Positions 1-11,605 of a DNA stretch of 64,000 nucleotides are shown piece after piece. The stretch is from Pseudomonadota bacterium (GTDB lineage Bacteria; Pseudomonadota; Gammaproteobacteria; Burkholderiales; REEB80). Positions within the stretch are counted from its first letter, which is position 1, and each line of letters begins with the position of its first letter. The notes below the pieces were generated by a model. That model made no database searches. It saw only the letters and a program-made list of their open reading frames with translations, and had not been told where the DNA came from. Where the stretch lies: NCBI GenBank assembly GCA_028873515.1, contig JAGWIG010000001.1, positions 1 through 64,000 on the forward strand, given 5' to 3'. The position numbers were made by a program, and so were the translations under genes.

Positions 1-59
1 ACAGCCTATTGCAGGGCTAATTCTCTACACCAAATGATTAACCCTATTCTAACCTTTAG

Positions 60-1486
<1,427 letters not shown>

Positions 1487-1487
<1 letters not shown>

Positions 1488-2548
1488 TGCCTAAATTACT
1501 CAATGATGTATTCCTGAAGGCATTGAATCGTGAACCTGTGCCATACACACCTGTGTGGATGATGCGTCAGGCAGGACGATATTTACCAGAATATAATGCG
1601 ACCCGGTCTCGTGCTGGTAGCTTTATGACACTCTGCAAAAGTCACGATCTGGCTACCGAGGTCACCTTACAGCCTCTTGAACGTTTCCCCCTTGATGCAG
1701 CCATCCTGTTTTCAGATATCCTCACCATTCCTGATGCCATGGGGCTTGGATTATCTTTCATAGAAGGTGAAGGGCCTCGCTTTGCCCATCCACTTCAGGA
1801 TGAATCAGCAATTCTGAGCATTCGGGCACCCGATCCCAACAATCTTAATTATGTTATGGAAACAGCCAGCAGCATCCGTCGGGCACTCAATAACAAAATT
1901 CCCCTTATTGGTTTTTCAGGCAGCCCTTTTACCCTTGCCTGCTATATGATTGAAGGGCATGGCAACACCGATTTTGCTATTGCGCGCAGCTTATTATACC
2001 GCCGACCTGACCTTATGCATCATCTGCTTCAAGTAAATACTCAGGCAATAACAGAATATCTGAATGGACAAATTTCTAGTGGTGTGCAGTCAATCATGAT
2101 TTTTGATACATGGGGTGGCTTATTAAGTGACTCAAATTACCTTCCATTCTCACTTAACTATATCCAAAACATTATAAATGGACTTAACCCTGGAGAAGAT
2201 GGAATTAAAATTCCAACTATTTTATATACAAAAGGAGGGGGCAACTGGCTTGAAGCCATGAGTCTGACTGGGGTAAATTGCCTGGGACTCGATTGGTCCA
2301 CATCTATTCACAAAGCTAGGCTAAGGGTAGGAGAGAAAGTGGCCCTCCAGGGAAATCTGGATCCAATGGCTCTGTTTTCCTCTTCAACTGTCATTGAAGC
2401 ACAGGTCTCAGAAATTCTTGCCGATTTCGGATTCGGAAACGGACATATCTTCAACCTAGGACATGGTATTGACAGAAACACACCACCTGAAAATGCAGCA
2501 GTACTAATAGATGCAGTTCATAGATTAAGTATTCCCTATCACCTTTGA
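1487..2548 (+). CDS. hemE: Uroporphyrinogen decarboxylase
   Basis: HemE removes four carboxyl groups from uroporphyrinogen III to give coproporphyrinogen III in cytoplasmic heme synthesis. The 353-residue length is normal. The family signature near the N-terminus ([15 protein letters not shown], about residues 22-36) is intact and contains the substrate-binding arginine and the catalytic-loop residues. The later GNLDP and LGHGI segments are also typical. The gene starts inside the gltD stop codon, which suggests translational coupling. About 100 bases without an obvious terminator separate it from priA. Confidence 0.96.
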
Positions 2549-2648
2549 CATTCAGGCTTGTCTTTCTCAAAGAGTACGATACAGTCACACTGCTAAGAAG
2601 AAAAATCATATCCCAGTCAAAGAATAATGGAGAATTTCAGCAACTTCT

Positions 2649-4820
2649 ATGGAAGTCATACGTGTAGCTCTTGATGTTCCTATTTACGATTTATTCGATT
2701 ACCTTATCCCCAATGATAAAAGGATAGCAATAGGTGATCGTGTGATTGTCCCATTCGGTCATCGCCAGATGAGTGGTATTGTTCTGGAAATTGGCACCAA
2801 ATCCCAGATCGAAACATCCCGTCTTAAAACGGTATTAGACATCCCTGGGGATATGCCTCCCCTTTCACCTGACATTATCGAGCTTGTTTATTTCTGCGCA
2901 GAATATTACCACTATCCAATTGGAGAAATCGTTCATACAGCCATTCCAAGCCTGATGCGCCAAGCACGCTTCCATAAATTGAAATTTGAACAGGAATGGT
3001 TACTCACTGATCGTGAAGAGCAGCTTTTATCAGCACTCAAACATTCGCCTTCAAAACTCAAACTTTATCAAATACTTAAAGCCAGGCCCATAAGCGATTC
3101 AGAAGCCCGCATAATTAATTCCCAAGCCCACAAAATCTTGCAAGCCTGGCAACACCAAGGCCATGTTAAATCCAGACCTATTCAGGCTAAACTAATCTCT
3201 TATGCCGCAATCAATAGTTTACCAAAGCTCAATCTTGATCAGGAAAGGACTGTAAATGCGATCCTGGAAAAACTGGATAGTTTTAATGCCTGGCTGATTC
3301 AAGGTATAACAGGAAGTGGAAAAACAGAAATCTATTTACGGCTTATCCAAAAGTTACTTGAACATAAAAAACAAGTGCTGATGATGGTACCGGAAATTAG
3401 CCTAACCCCCCAGCTTACCCAACGCATAAAAGAACGATTTAGTGGTCTCAGTATTGTCATACTTCACAGCAAATTGAGCCCGGTTGAACGATTTCGCAAC
3501 TGGCTTCTTGCTGCATCTGGACACGCAAAAATTGTGCTTACAACACGTCTTGGCATATTTACACCTCTTCCAGAGCTAGGTCTTATCATTATAGACGAAG
3601 AGCACGACTCTTCATTCAAGCAGCAGGAAGGCATACGTTATCATGCAAGAGACATTGCAGTTTTAAGAAGTAAAAATAAAAACATACCAATATTGCTTGG
3701 TTCAGCAACTCCCTCTCTCGAATCTCTCTTCAATGCCCAGAAAGGCCGTTACCATCATATTTTGCTTCCGGAACGCGCCCATCCTTTAGCAAAACCTCCT
3801 AAGGTATCCCTTATTGACATTCGCCCATTCAAGCTACTCAACGGTCTTTCCGATCCTGTAATAACAGCACTTAAACAGGGTCTTACAGCAGGTGAACAAA
3901 GTATGGTATTTCTTAATCGGCGCGGTTTTGCACCAGTTCTTTATTGCCCAAGCTGCGGATGGATCAGCCCTTGCAAACGCTGCTCTGCAAAGATGGTTGT
4001 ACATTTGAATCAAAAAACATTGCAATGCCATCACTGTGGTAGCGTTAAGCCTATTCCAGAATATTGTCCTGAATGTGGTGATCCCGATCTCAGACCAGTC
4101 GGGATAGGAACCCAACGTCTTGAAAATACTTTAGCCAATCTTTTACCTCAAGCCAGAATATTGCGTATCGATCGTGACAATACCCAAGGTAAAAATACAC
4201 TTGCTAATATGCTGCATAAGACTGCATCTGGTGAAATTGATATTCTAATTGGCACCCAGATGCTGGCCAAGGGGCATGACTTTCCCAATCTCACCCTTGT
4301 AGTGATCTTGAACGTTGATTCCGCTCTTTTCAGTGCCGATTTTAGATCGCAAGAGCGGTTATTTTCGCAACTTCTGCAGGTGGCAGGTCGAACTGGACGC
4401 GCGCACCTCCCGGGCCGGGTATTAATTCAGACGCAGTTTCCAGAACACTCTATATTCAAAGCACTTCAACGCCAGGATTTCACCGCATTTGCCAAAACGA
4501 TGCTGGATGAAAGAAAAGCACTAAATTTTCCTCCTTACACACATTTTGCTATTTTGCGAGCCGAAGCATCCAAACTTGAAGATGCTATAGCTTTTCTTAA
4601 TCAAGCCCGTAATAAAATCCACCCCCTTACAGCCAATATTATAATATTTGATCCCGTTCCAGCTTTGATGTATCGACAAAATGGAATGGAACGTGCTCAA
4701 CTCCTTTTTCAGGCTACCAATAGAAGCGAGTTGCATCAATTTCTGTCTTCATTACTACCACAATTAACTCGCCGCAGCGATATGCGATGGCATATTGACA
4801 TCGATCCTATCGAAGTCTAG
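2649..4820 (+). CDS. priA: Primosomal replication restart helicase PriA
   Basis: PriA recognises stalled forks and D-loops and reloads the replisome. The 723-residue protein shows the helicase P-loop GITGSGKTEIY near residue 219 and the DEEH box near residue 315. Four CxxC pairs, between about residues 433 and 480, form the paired zinc-binding sites of the family. The C-terminal helicase half retains the QMLAKGHDF and VAGRTGRA motifs. The start ATG is preceded by a GGAG that is rather far away (about 14 bases), so initiation may be weak. argS follows 22 bases downstream. Confidence 0.95.
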   Translation: MEVIRVALDVPIYDLFDYLIPNDKRIAIGDRVIVPFGHRQMSGIVLEIGTKSQIETSRLKTVLDIPGDMPPLSPDIIELVYFCAEYYHYPIGEIVHTAIPSLMRQARFHKLKFEQEWLLTDREEQLLSALKHSPSKLKLYQILKARPISDSEARIINSQAHKILQAWQHQGHVKSRPIQAKLISYAAINSLPKLNLDQERTVNAILEKLDSFNAWLIQGITGSGKTEIYLRLIQKLLEHKKQVLMMVPEISLTPQLTQRIKERFSGLSIVILHSKLSPVERFRNWLLAASGHAKIVLTTRLGIFTPLPELGLIIIDEEHDSSFKQQEGIRYHARDIAVLRSKNKNIPILLGSATPSLESLFNAQKGRYHHILLPERAHPLAKPPKVSLIDIRPFKLLNGLSDPVITALKQGLTAGEQSMVFLNRRGFAPVLYCPSCGWISPCKRCSAKMVVHLNQKTLQCHHCGSVKPIPEYCPECGDPDLRPVGIGTQRLENTLANLLPQARILRIDRDNTQGKNTLANMLHKTASGEIDILIGTQMLAKGHDFPNLTLVVILNVDSALFSADFRSQERLFSQLLQVAGRTGRAHLPGRVLIQTQFPEHSIFKALQRQDFTAFAKTMLDERKALNFPPYTHFAILRAEASKLEDAIAFLNQARNKIHPLTANIIIFDPVPALMYRQNGMERAQLLFQATNRSELHQFLSSLLPQLTRRSDMRWHIDIDPIEV

Positions 4821-4842
4821 AAAGGCCAAACCTTCATAAAAA

Positions 4843-6603
4843 ATGATAGAATTAACTTTTTTTGAGTCCGCTCCCTTGAAACAGCATCTTAAAGACCATC
4901 TAAACCAGGCGCTCCTATCGACATTCCCGGAGACGGAAGGACTCCAATATAGCTTGGAACGGCCAAAACAAGCCGCGCATGGAGACTATGCAACCAATAT
5001 TGCCTTGCTACTTGCGAAGCGAGTCCATCAGCCTCCCCGTGAAGTGGCCCAGAAGCTTCTTGATTCCCTTACACTTTCATCACTTATTGCCAAAATTGAA
5101 ATCGCTGGTGCCGGTTTTATTAATTTCACCCTAACAAACTATGCCCGAGAAAAAATCCTCAATGAAATTCTGGAGCAAGGCGAACTATTTGGTAAAAGTC
5201 CTCCAAATGGGCTACATGTCCTTATCGAATTTGTTTCAGCAAACCCAACTGGACCCCTTCATGTTGGACATGGAAGAGGGGCAGCTTATGGGGCCAGTTT
5301 ATCTAACCTGCTGGAGGCGGCAGGATACAGCGTCTGGAAGGAATACTATGTTAACGATGCGGGAAGGCAGATGGACATTCTTGCATTATCTACCTGGTTG
5401 AGATATCTGGAATACTCCGGAATATATTTACCTTTTCCCGACAATGCATATCAAGGTGACTATGTCAGGATTATGGGGGAATCACTTGCAAGGCGCGATG
5501 GAAAGCAATATCTGGTTTCTGAAACCAATTTTCTCTCCGCTATTCATGCCAACGATAACGAGGCACGAATCGACCAGTATATCGATCAAATGAAACAGCT
5601 CCTCTGTCATGACTATGAGCAGGTTCACACTTTTGCTCTTGAAACCCAACTGGAGGGATGCCGGAAAGATCTAGAAAGTTTTGGTGTAACTTTTGATTGC
5701 TGGTTCTCTGAAAAGTCCCTGATAGACTCTGGCAAAATAGAAGCTGTGCTTAAAAAGCTGGACGATGGAGGATACCTGTATGATTCTGAAGGAGCTATCT
5801 GGTTCAAATCAACCCTCTTCGGAGATGAAAAAGATCGGGTTGTTCGACGTGAAAACGGGCAAACAACTTATTTTGCCTCTGATATTGCCTATCACCTTGA
5901 CAAGTTTAATAGAAATTTTGATCGTATGATCAATATCTGGGGAGCTGACCATCATGGCTATATCGCACGTGTTAAAGGCGCTCTGACTGCGTTGAGACTC
6001 CCCTCAGAACGTCTTGAAATCGCGCTTGTTCAATTTGCGGTACTTTGGCGTGGCAAAGAAAAAATATCCATGTCTACCCGAAGCGGCCAGTTCATACCCC
6101 TTGCTGATCTTTGTGAAGAAGTAGGTAATGATGCGGCGCGATTCTTTTATGTATTACGGAAATCGGATCAGCACCTTGATTTTGATCTAGAGCTTGCTAA
6201 AGCTCAAAAAAATGATAATCCGGTGTATTACATCCAGTATGCCCACGCGAGAATCACAAGTGTATTAGAACTTGCTCAGGAGATACCGCTAAAAGCTAAG
6301 GACAACGAACTGGATCTGCTTACAAATCCACATGAGCAATCACTTTTAAAACGGCTTGCCGACTACCCTTCCATTATAGAATCAGCAAGCGCAGATCTGT
6401 CGCCACATCTTATTGCATATTACCTACGGGATCTAGCAGCGGAGTTGCACAGCTATTATAATGCAGTTCAGTTCCTGGTCAGTGACGAACTTCTACGAGC
6501 CGCTCGCCTTACGCTCATCACCGCAACCGGGCAAGTCTTACGCAACGGCTTGACTATGCTTGGCGTTAGCGCGCCCAAGCGTATGGAACAGCCTACCGAA
6601 TAG
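4843..6603 (+). CDS. argS: Arginyl-tRNA synthetase
   Basis: This class I aminoacyl-tRNA synthetase charges tRNA-Arg. It has the normal length of 586 residues. The HIGH-type motif appears as HVGHGRG near residue 140. The KMSKS-type loop appears as KISMSTRSG near residue 406, in the relaxed form usual for ArgS. The N-terminal Add1 domain (tRNA D-loop recognition) and the C-terminal DALR anticodon-binding domain are both present. It follows priA closely and is followed by a SPOR-domain gene, an order seen in many Betaproteobacteria. Confidence 0.96.
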   Translation: MIELTFFESAPLKQHLKDHLNQALLSTFPETEGLQYSLERPKQAAHGDYATNIALLLAKRVHQPPREVAQKLLDSLTLSSLIAKIEIAGAGFINFTLTNYAREKILNEILEQGELFGKSPPNGLHVLIEFVSANPTGPLHVGHGRGAAYGASLSNLLEAAGYSVWKEYYVNDAGRQMDILALSTWLRYLEYSGIYLPFPDNAYQGDYVRIMGESLARRDGKQYLVSETNFLSAIHANDNEARIDQYIDQMKQLLCHDYEQVHTFALETQLEGCRKDLESFGVTFDCWFSEKSLIDSGKIEAVLKKLDDGGYLYDSEGAIWFKSTLFGDEKDRVVRRENGQTTYFASDIAYHLDKFNRNFDRMINIWGADHHGYIARVKGALTALRLPSERLEIALVQFAVLWRGKEKISMSTRSGQFIPLADLCEEVGNDAARFFYVLRKSDQHLDFDLELAKAQKNDNPVYYIQYAHARITSVLELAQEIPLKAKDNELDLLTNPHEQSLLKRLADYPSIIESASADLSPHLIAYYLRDLAAELHSYYNAVQFLVSDELLRAARLTLITATGQVLRNGLTMLGVSAPKRMEQPTE

Positions 6604-6610
6604 CGAGATA

Positions 6611-7225
6611 ATGATGAGCCGCGATTACAAAACCCCCGTACACAATAATGCCAAGAAATCCGTCAATCCTCTTTTGATAGGATTGATACTGGGCGTACTT
6701 CTTGGATTCTTATTGGCTGGGGGCACTTTAGCCATATTTACCAATTTATTAAAACCTTTCGATCATAAAAACCACACTTCAACACTTCAATCCCGCTCAG
6801 CTCCAGTTGCCAGCAAATCCATTGAGGGTGAAGCCCAACAAACTGATAACCCCAAGCTTGATTTCTACACTATCCTTCCTGAAAAGACGGTAACCCCTTC
6901 AGGACAACCCTCAGCTACTATACATTCCTCCTCAATAATGCCGCCTTCGACAACAGTTTCATTACAGCAGAAATCAACCTATCTGCAGGCTGGTGCATAT
7001 AAAAGCCGAAATGAAGCTAACGACATCAAGGCCCGCCTTGCATTGCTCGGGGTTGAATCAAGTATTGAAACTGTTTCTCTCCCTGATGGAAGTATCTGGC
7101 ACCGGGTAAGAATTGGCCCTATCAATAGTCTGACCAAACTCAAAACCCTCCAACAGTTGCTATCCAAAAATAGCATCGCAACCACAATTATCAAGAAAAC
7201 ACAACAGACTATCCCTCCTGGTTAA
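6611..7225 (+). CDS. SPOR-domain membrane protein (FtsN-like)
   Basis: The 204-residue protein has a short basic cytoplasmic N-terminus, one transmembrane segment (about residues 17-42), a low-complexity Ser/Thr/Pro-rich periplasmic linker and a C-terminal SPOR domain from about residue 122. SPOR domains bind glycan strands stripped of stem peptides at division septa, so a role at the septum is likely. I chose the ATG at 6611, just after the argS stop, over an in-frame ATG at 6560 inside argS. An ATG at 6614 is equally possible. The last 17 bases overlap a convergent parA-like gene. Whether it acts as the essential FtsN cannot be told from the sequence. Confidence 0.85.
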   Translation: MMSRDYKTPVHNNAKKSVNPLLIGLILGVLLGFLLAGGTLAIFTNLLKPFDHKNHTSTLQSRSAPVASKSIEGEAQQTDNPKLDFYTILPEKTVTPSGQPSATIHSSSIMPPSTTVSLQQKSTYLQAGAYKSRNEANDIKARLALLGVESSIETVSLPDGSIWHRVRIGPINSLTKLKTLQQLLSKNSIATTIIKKTQQTIPPG

Positions 7226-7988
7226 ACCTTTCTGTAATTCCAAGCTGAACAAGCTCCTCTGTTAATTCGCTATAGTCATTGGCTCCAGAACTATTCGGTG
7301 CGTAGGAAAAAATATCCTGCCCATGTGCGGGAGCTTCAGCTAAACTCACATTCTCACGTATAATCGTTCGACAAAACCTGTTCCCGTATCGCTCTTTTAA
7401 CTGCTGGCCTATTTGATGAGAAAATTTTCGACGCGCATCATATCTTGTCAAAAGCACATGCCTTGGCAACGGACGTCCCAATGATTTCTCTATAATTTCT
7501 ACAGCACGGTCCAGCCTATTTGCACCCATTAAAGACAAATAATCAGCTGAAACAGGTAAAAGTAAACGATTTGATGCAAATAGGGCATTTAGAGATAAGA
7601 CACCCAGCATAGGGCAACAATCAATTAAGACAGGATCTGAATTGGCTATATTACTCTGATGTAGCCCATTCCTTAGTCGACTAGCAATATTAGAACTTTT
7701 TCCGTACAGTGTATCCACCTTAGACAGCTCAAAATGAGCTGGTATCAATCTAATCCCACTGTCTAAATGCGATATTAACGATTCAAGAGACTTGTTTTCC
7801 AAGAAAAAAGAAGCAGCCGTTCGTGAAGATTGCAAGTTAGTGCAACCTAAGGATATCGTCAGATTGGCTTGCGGATCCAGATCAATGACCAATGGATTCA
7901 AACCTTTCCGTGCAAGTCCTGCAGCTAGATTCAGGCATGTCGTTGTCTTGCCCACGCCGCCCTTCTGATTAAACACAGCAATTATCAT
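7209..7988 (-). CDS. Orphan ParA/MinD-family ATPase
   Basis: The 259-residue protein is a complete ParA-type ATPase. The deviant Walker A KGGVGKTT lies at residues 9-16, followed by VIDLDPQ (A' motif) and LIDCCP (Walker B), where ParA usually has DCPP. No parB-like gene is adjacent. It is distinct from the chromosomal parA at 28.9 kb. Such proteins position plasmids, chemoreceptors, secretion or cellulose machinery on the nucleoid or membrane; the cargo here is unknown. I preferred the ATG at 7988, with GGGA upstream, over a TTG four codons earlier. It is the last gene on the - strand arm of the DSF locus, 110 bases after fadL, and overlaps the SPOR gene tail to tail. Confidence 0.85.
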   Translation of the reverse strand: MIIAVFNQKGGVGKTTTCLNLAAGLARKGLNPLVIDLDPQANLTISLGCTNLQSSRTAASFFLENKSLESLISHLDSGIRLIPAHFELSKVDTLYGKSSNIASRLRNGLHQSNIANSDPVLIDCCPMLGVLSLNALFASNRLLLPVSADYLSLMGANRLDRAVEIIEKSLGRPLPRHVLLTRYDARRKFSHQIGQQLKERYGNRFCRTIIRENVSLAEAPAHGQDIFSYAPNSSGANDYSELTEELVQLGITERFNQEG

Positions 7989-8098
7989 GAATCCCGTCAA
8001 TAGCGAATTATTTGATAAAACACCGACAATTTCACCTAGTAAATGTCAGTTCCAGTTTGTAACGGCCAAACACAGCAAACAGTTCTTAAGGCGCATAA

Positions 8099-9427
8099 TC
8101 ACCAAGTATAATTATATTGGAAAGCTACGACATTACCCTCTAGGTTCATATCACCCAACAAATTACCGTTGGGAACTTCATTTAAATTGATTGACATGTT
8201 AAGAACAAAGATATGTGTATAGCCAACATCCATGGATGAGCTTCTTGAAACAGCATAATGTGCCCCAAACGATAACCAGATCCTTCTGCCGTCTGGAATC
8301 CCAGGCTGTGCCTGTGTTGTATTGACTGGCGTTTCACTCCAGGCCAGTCCACTCCGAAACAGCCATGAATCAGATTGACGATATAAAAAACCAGTGGAAA
8401 GCCGGTATGTATTGTGCCAGCTCATAGGTATGACAGTAGCCGGCTGATGAGGATTATCATACTGGATAACAATTGATTGAATACTACTCCAGCGAGTATA
8501 TTCAACGCCGCCCATCCAGGTTAATTTAGCTCCTATAGGCTGGCTAAGGTTTAAGCTTAACGAATCGGGCATGACCAGATCTGCCGAAGCCGGTGTCGTA
8601 ATAAACCCCCCCCCAGCCATCAAAACCTGTGCACTCACCGGAACATTAAAAACCGCTGTGCCTGAAAAACGATATCTGATACGTGAACGATAATGAAGCC
8701 CAACTCTTGCACCGTTTAAAAAAGCATGCCAGAAGCCAAGGTTATATCCTAAAGCTGTATCTCTGCCTGAAACATTCACCTGACCATCAGCATGCTGGGG
8801 TTCAAGGGCAAGTCCGTTACATGTTGCAGGGCCAAGCTGGCCATAACATACCGTACCAAAGTCAATGCCACGACCAAAGTCTGCTTGACTCATTTGAAGG
8901 TCAAGGCCAACACCGATATAGGTTGCTGAGTTAATCGGAATAGCTAATGAAGGGCCAATATTAAGACTTTTAATCTGAGTTTTTTCAGCATAATATCGTC
9001 CCGTCCATGATGTTCCATAATCAGTTTCGAGACCGAAGGGGGCGCTTACTGACAAACCGGCGCGGTAATGGTTTGGAAGGGGATTAACCATAAAAAACCC
9101 GGACACCAAAGCATTCTGGGCACCTTGATTCCCATCACCTCCATTCATTGGCACGCCCAACTGCGTTGATCCCGAATCACTGAATGCTGCCTTTGGCAGT
9201 ATCATTGCTTCATTCACACTCAACGAATTTTTCTCGATCGCCCCCATTGCAGCCGGATTTCCCCAAGCGGTAGTAGCACCATTAATACCCACTCCCTGAC
9301 CCGCATAGGCTTCACCCAATCCAGCAGCCCCATATTCCAAAAGCGCAAAACCTGACGCCTGAGCAGAATTTATAATAACCGCCAACAGGCTACCCAACAG
9401 AAGGCACCTGCCCAAGCAGTATCTCAT
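8099..9427 (-). CDS. FadL-family outer-membrane hydrocarbon/fatty-acid channel
   Basis: The 442-residue protein has a signal peptide of about 24 residues and then the FadL/Toluene_X N-terminus (SGFALLEYGAAGLGEAYAG). This is followed by the GNPAAMG hatch-region motif and an alternating beta-barrel pattern ending in an aromatic residue (YNYTW), as expected for an outer-membrane porin. FadL proteins pass long-chain fatty acids or hydrophobic compounds across the outer membrane by lateral diffusion. A good ribosome site (AGAGGA) lies five bases before the ATG. The gene follows the aas-like gene by 45 bases in the same direction. A plausible job is uptake of fatty acids, including DSF-type signals, for that enzyme; this is inference. 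Confidence 0.88.
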   Translation of the reverse strand: MRYCLGRCLLLGSLLAVIINSAQASGFALLEYGAAGLGEAYAGQGVGINGATTAWGNPAAMGAIEKNSLSVNEAMILPKAAFSDSGSTQLGVPMNGGDGNQGAQNALVSGFFMVNPLPNHYRAGLSVSAPFGLETDYGTSWTGRYYAEKTQIKSLNIGPSLAIPINSATYIGVGLDLQMSQADFGRGIDFGTVCYGQLGPATCNGLALEPQHADGQVNVSGRDTALGYNLGFWHAFLNGARVGLHYRSRIRYRFSGTAVFNVPVSAQVLMAGGGFITTPASADLVMPDSLSLNLSQPIGAKLTWMGGVEYTRWSSIQSIVIQYDNPHQPATVIPMSWHNTYRLSTGFLYRQSDSWLFRSGLAWSETPVNTTQAQPGIPDGRRIWLSFGAHYAVSRSSSMDVGYTHIFVLNMSINLNEVPNGNLLGDMNLEGNVVAFQYNYTW

Positions 9428-9472
9428 GACTATCCTCTAATAATTTATAGGCGCTTTGGCCTTATTGTTATG

Positions 9473-11605
9473 CTATCCACCTGCATTCATCGTCATTGCA
9501 GATAACGAGATATAATTTATTTTCCCACTGCCTAACAAAGGCATACTCTCAACGTAGCGGATTTCTCTTGGTAAGGCAAGTTCTGAGAAACCAATTTGGT
9601 GGGCATATTCAGCAATCACTTTCCGCGTCAAGTCAGAATCAGTCGTAAAAAGAATTATGGATTCTCCACGGCCAACACGCCCGCTATATAATGCAGCATG
9701 CAGATGATTCATCGAGATTGCACTTACAAGCTGTTCAACTGCCTCTAAAGACACCATTTCTCCAGCTACTTTGGCAAAACGTCTCATTCTTCCGATAATC
9801 GTCAAAAATCCATCACTATCCTGCCGCACGATATCGCCTGTACAATACCATTCCGGCTCTGAGCCGGGCCATTTGCATAAACCGGGGCTATCGTTGTAAT
9901 AGTAACCAAGCATCAGATTTGGACCCCGAACATATAGCACCCCCCCCTCCTTTAGATCCGCAAAAGGTTCAATCCGGCTGCTCATGTTTGGCATAATCGT
10001 CCCAACCGTACCCATGCGGAATGCCGATGGTCTATTAAGGCTAATGACCGGGCCACATTCTGTGGTTCCATATCCTTCAATCAGGCGAAGTCCAAACTTT
10101 TCAAAATAAAGACGCATAATTTCGGGCTGCAACTTTTCTCCGCCAGCTACTACATATCTCAAACGATAAAAGTCAAGCGGGTGTGCAACCTTGCCATACT
10201 GGCCAAGAAATGTGCTAGTACCAAACAACACAGTAGCATTCTGGTTATACACAAGTTCGGCTATCGTTCTTGCATGCAATGGGGAAGGATAAAGAAATAT
10301 CCGAACACCATACAATAGAGGCATCAAGGTAGCACAATTAAGACTGAAAGCATGAAACAATGGCAATGGATTAAAAAACTTATCATTGGAATTAAAATCA
10401 ATCACGGAATGAAGTTGATTGATGTTTGCAAGAATAGCGCTATGACTTAGAACAACTCCCTTAGGCACACCCTCGGAGCCAGAAGTAAACAAGACAACCG
10501 CCGCTTCCTCAGGGTCTGCCGTTTCACATAATTTTCCAAGCCTTAACCATCTATCCTTTAACAGGGATAATTTTCCCGATACCCCAAGATTTTCACGAAG
10601 ATCCTCCAGGAATATAATTTGTTTCCCTTCCATTGCCGCAAGGTGACGCTCGAGATGTCCAGCCTCAATAAAACGCCGACTGGTGAGCACAACATTAACT
10701 GCAGCAACCTGCATGGCTAGCAATACTCCCCGGGGACCTGACGTATAATTTAGCATGGCCGGAACCCGATCAAAGATGATAAGTCCCAACAAGGAAGCAA
10801 CAGTCGCAATAGTATTCGGGAGCATAATCCCAACATTTTCACGCGGGACTGTACTTTTATGAACACACCTTCCGATTCCAAGAGCAAGGCGCCAGATGTC
10901 AGCATATCGCAAACGGCCAGTGCGAGTATCTTCGATAATTTCCCTGTTCATTCCAAACAGTTTTGAAGCCCGTAATAATGCACTAGCAAGGTTTGCATGC
11001 TGGAAAGCATCTGCTGAAGCCTTCTCAAGCATCCTTCGCATGTTTTCACCAGCTTGATGCCGTTTTTGCCTAGCTGTTCCAACTTCAGGCATGTACAGCC
11101 TCTGGGAAGAACCGATATAAATAGTAACTTTCGGGAAATAATGACGAGGATTACGTCCGGTCAAATAACCCAAACGACTATATTGCAAACCATCAAGAAT
11201 AATGGGAACAACTGAAGCTTGTGACCGGGCTGCAACAAATGCGGTTCCATCATAAACCTTCATCAAGGAACCGGTTCGACTAATACGGCCTTCAGGAAAA
11301 ATAACTACTCGCCTGCCTGCATCCAGCAGCCTTATTACCGTTCTCGCCGCCATTGGGTTAGCCGGATCAATTTGAACATGCTCAACTCTTCCTATCAGGA
11401 AACGAAATATCCATCGATGCATGATTTCAGTGTTAACAACAAATATTGTTTCTGCTGGCATCAGAAGCCGTAAAAATAAACCATCCCACAATGCTGTATG
11501 ATTTGCTATTACAAGAGTGCGTGGCTTCAAAAGATTGTCCGGGTCTCCAACAATCTTGAGACAAAACAAGAAACGTACAAGACTTCGCAGCAAATCATTC
11601 AGCAT
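9473..11605 (-). CDS. aas: Bifunctional acyltransferase / acyl-ACP synthetase, Aas type
   Basis: The 710-residue protein matches the layout and length of E. coli Aas (about 719). The N-terminal PlsC-type acyltransferase has the HX4D motif H36-D41 (NHTALWDG) and FPEG at 103-106. The C-terminal AMP-forming acyl ligase has the P-loop FTSGSEGVPKG near residue 373 and GYGTTECGP near residue 514. Aas re-acylates lysophospholipid and activates free fatty acids on ACP at the inner membrane. I chose the ATG at 11605, with GGGGA seven bases upstream, because its sequence aligns with the E. coli start; a TTG at 11692 would add 29 residues. It is divergent from the rpfF-like gene. It may recapture fatty acids released by RpfF, comparable to RpfB in Xanthomonas. 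Confidence 0.88.
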   Translation of the reverse strand: MLNDLLRSLVRFLFCLKIVGDPDNLLKPRTLVIANHTALWDGLFLRLLMPAETIFVVNTEIMHRWIFRFLIGRVEHVQIDPANPMAARTVIRLLDAGRRVVIFPEGRISRTGSLMKVYDGTAFVAARSQASVVPIILDGLQYSRLGYLTGRNPRHYFPKVTIYIGSSQRLYMPEVGTARQKRHQAGENMRRMLEKASADAFQHANLASALLRASKLFGMNREIIEDTRTGRLRYADIWRLALGIGRCVHKSTVPRENVGIMLPNTIATVASLLGLIIFDRVPAMLNYTSGPRGVLLAMQVAAVNVVLTSRRFIEAGHLERHLAAMEGKQIIFLEDLRENLGVSGKLSLLKDRWLRLGKLCETADPEEAAVVLFTSGSEGVPKGVVLSHSAILANINQLHSVIDFNSNDKFFNPLPLFHAFSLNCATLMPLLYGVRIFLYPSPLHARTIAELVYNQNATVLFGTSTFLGQYGKVAHPLDFYRLRYVVAGGEKLQPEIMRLYFEKFGLRLIEGYGTTECGPVISLNRPSAFRMGTVGTIMPNMSSRIEPFADLKEGGVLYVRGPNLMLGYYYNDSPGLCKWPGSEPEWYCTGDIVRQDSDGFLTIIGRMRRFAKVAGEMVSLEAVEQLVSAISMNHLHAALYSGRVGRGESIILFTTDSDLTRKVIAEYAHQIGFSELALPREIRYVESMPLLGSGKINYISLSAMTMNAGG

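Noticed and set aside
7987-8190. 67-codon + strand ORF between fadL and the orphan parA gene
   Set aside because: It overlaps the 3' end of fadL, has no ribosome site and resembles nothing; it is a shadow of real genes.
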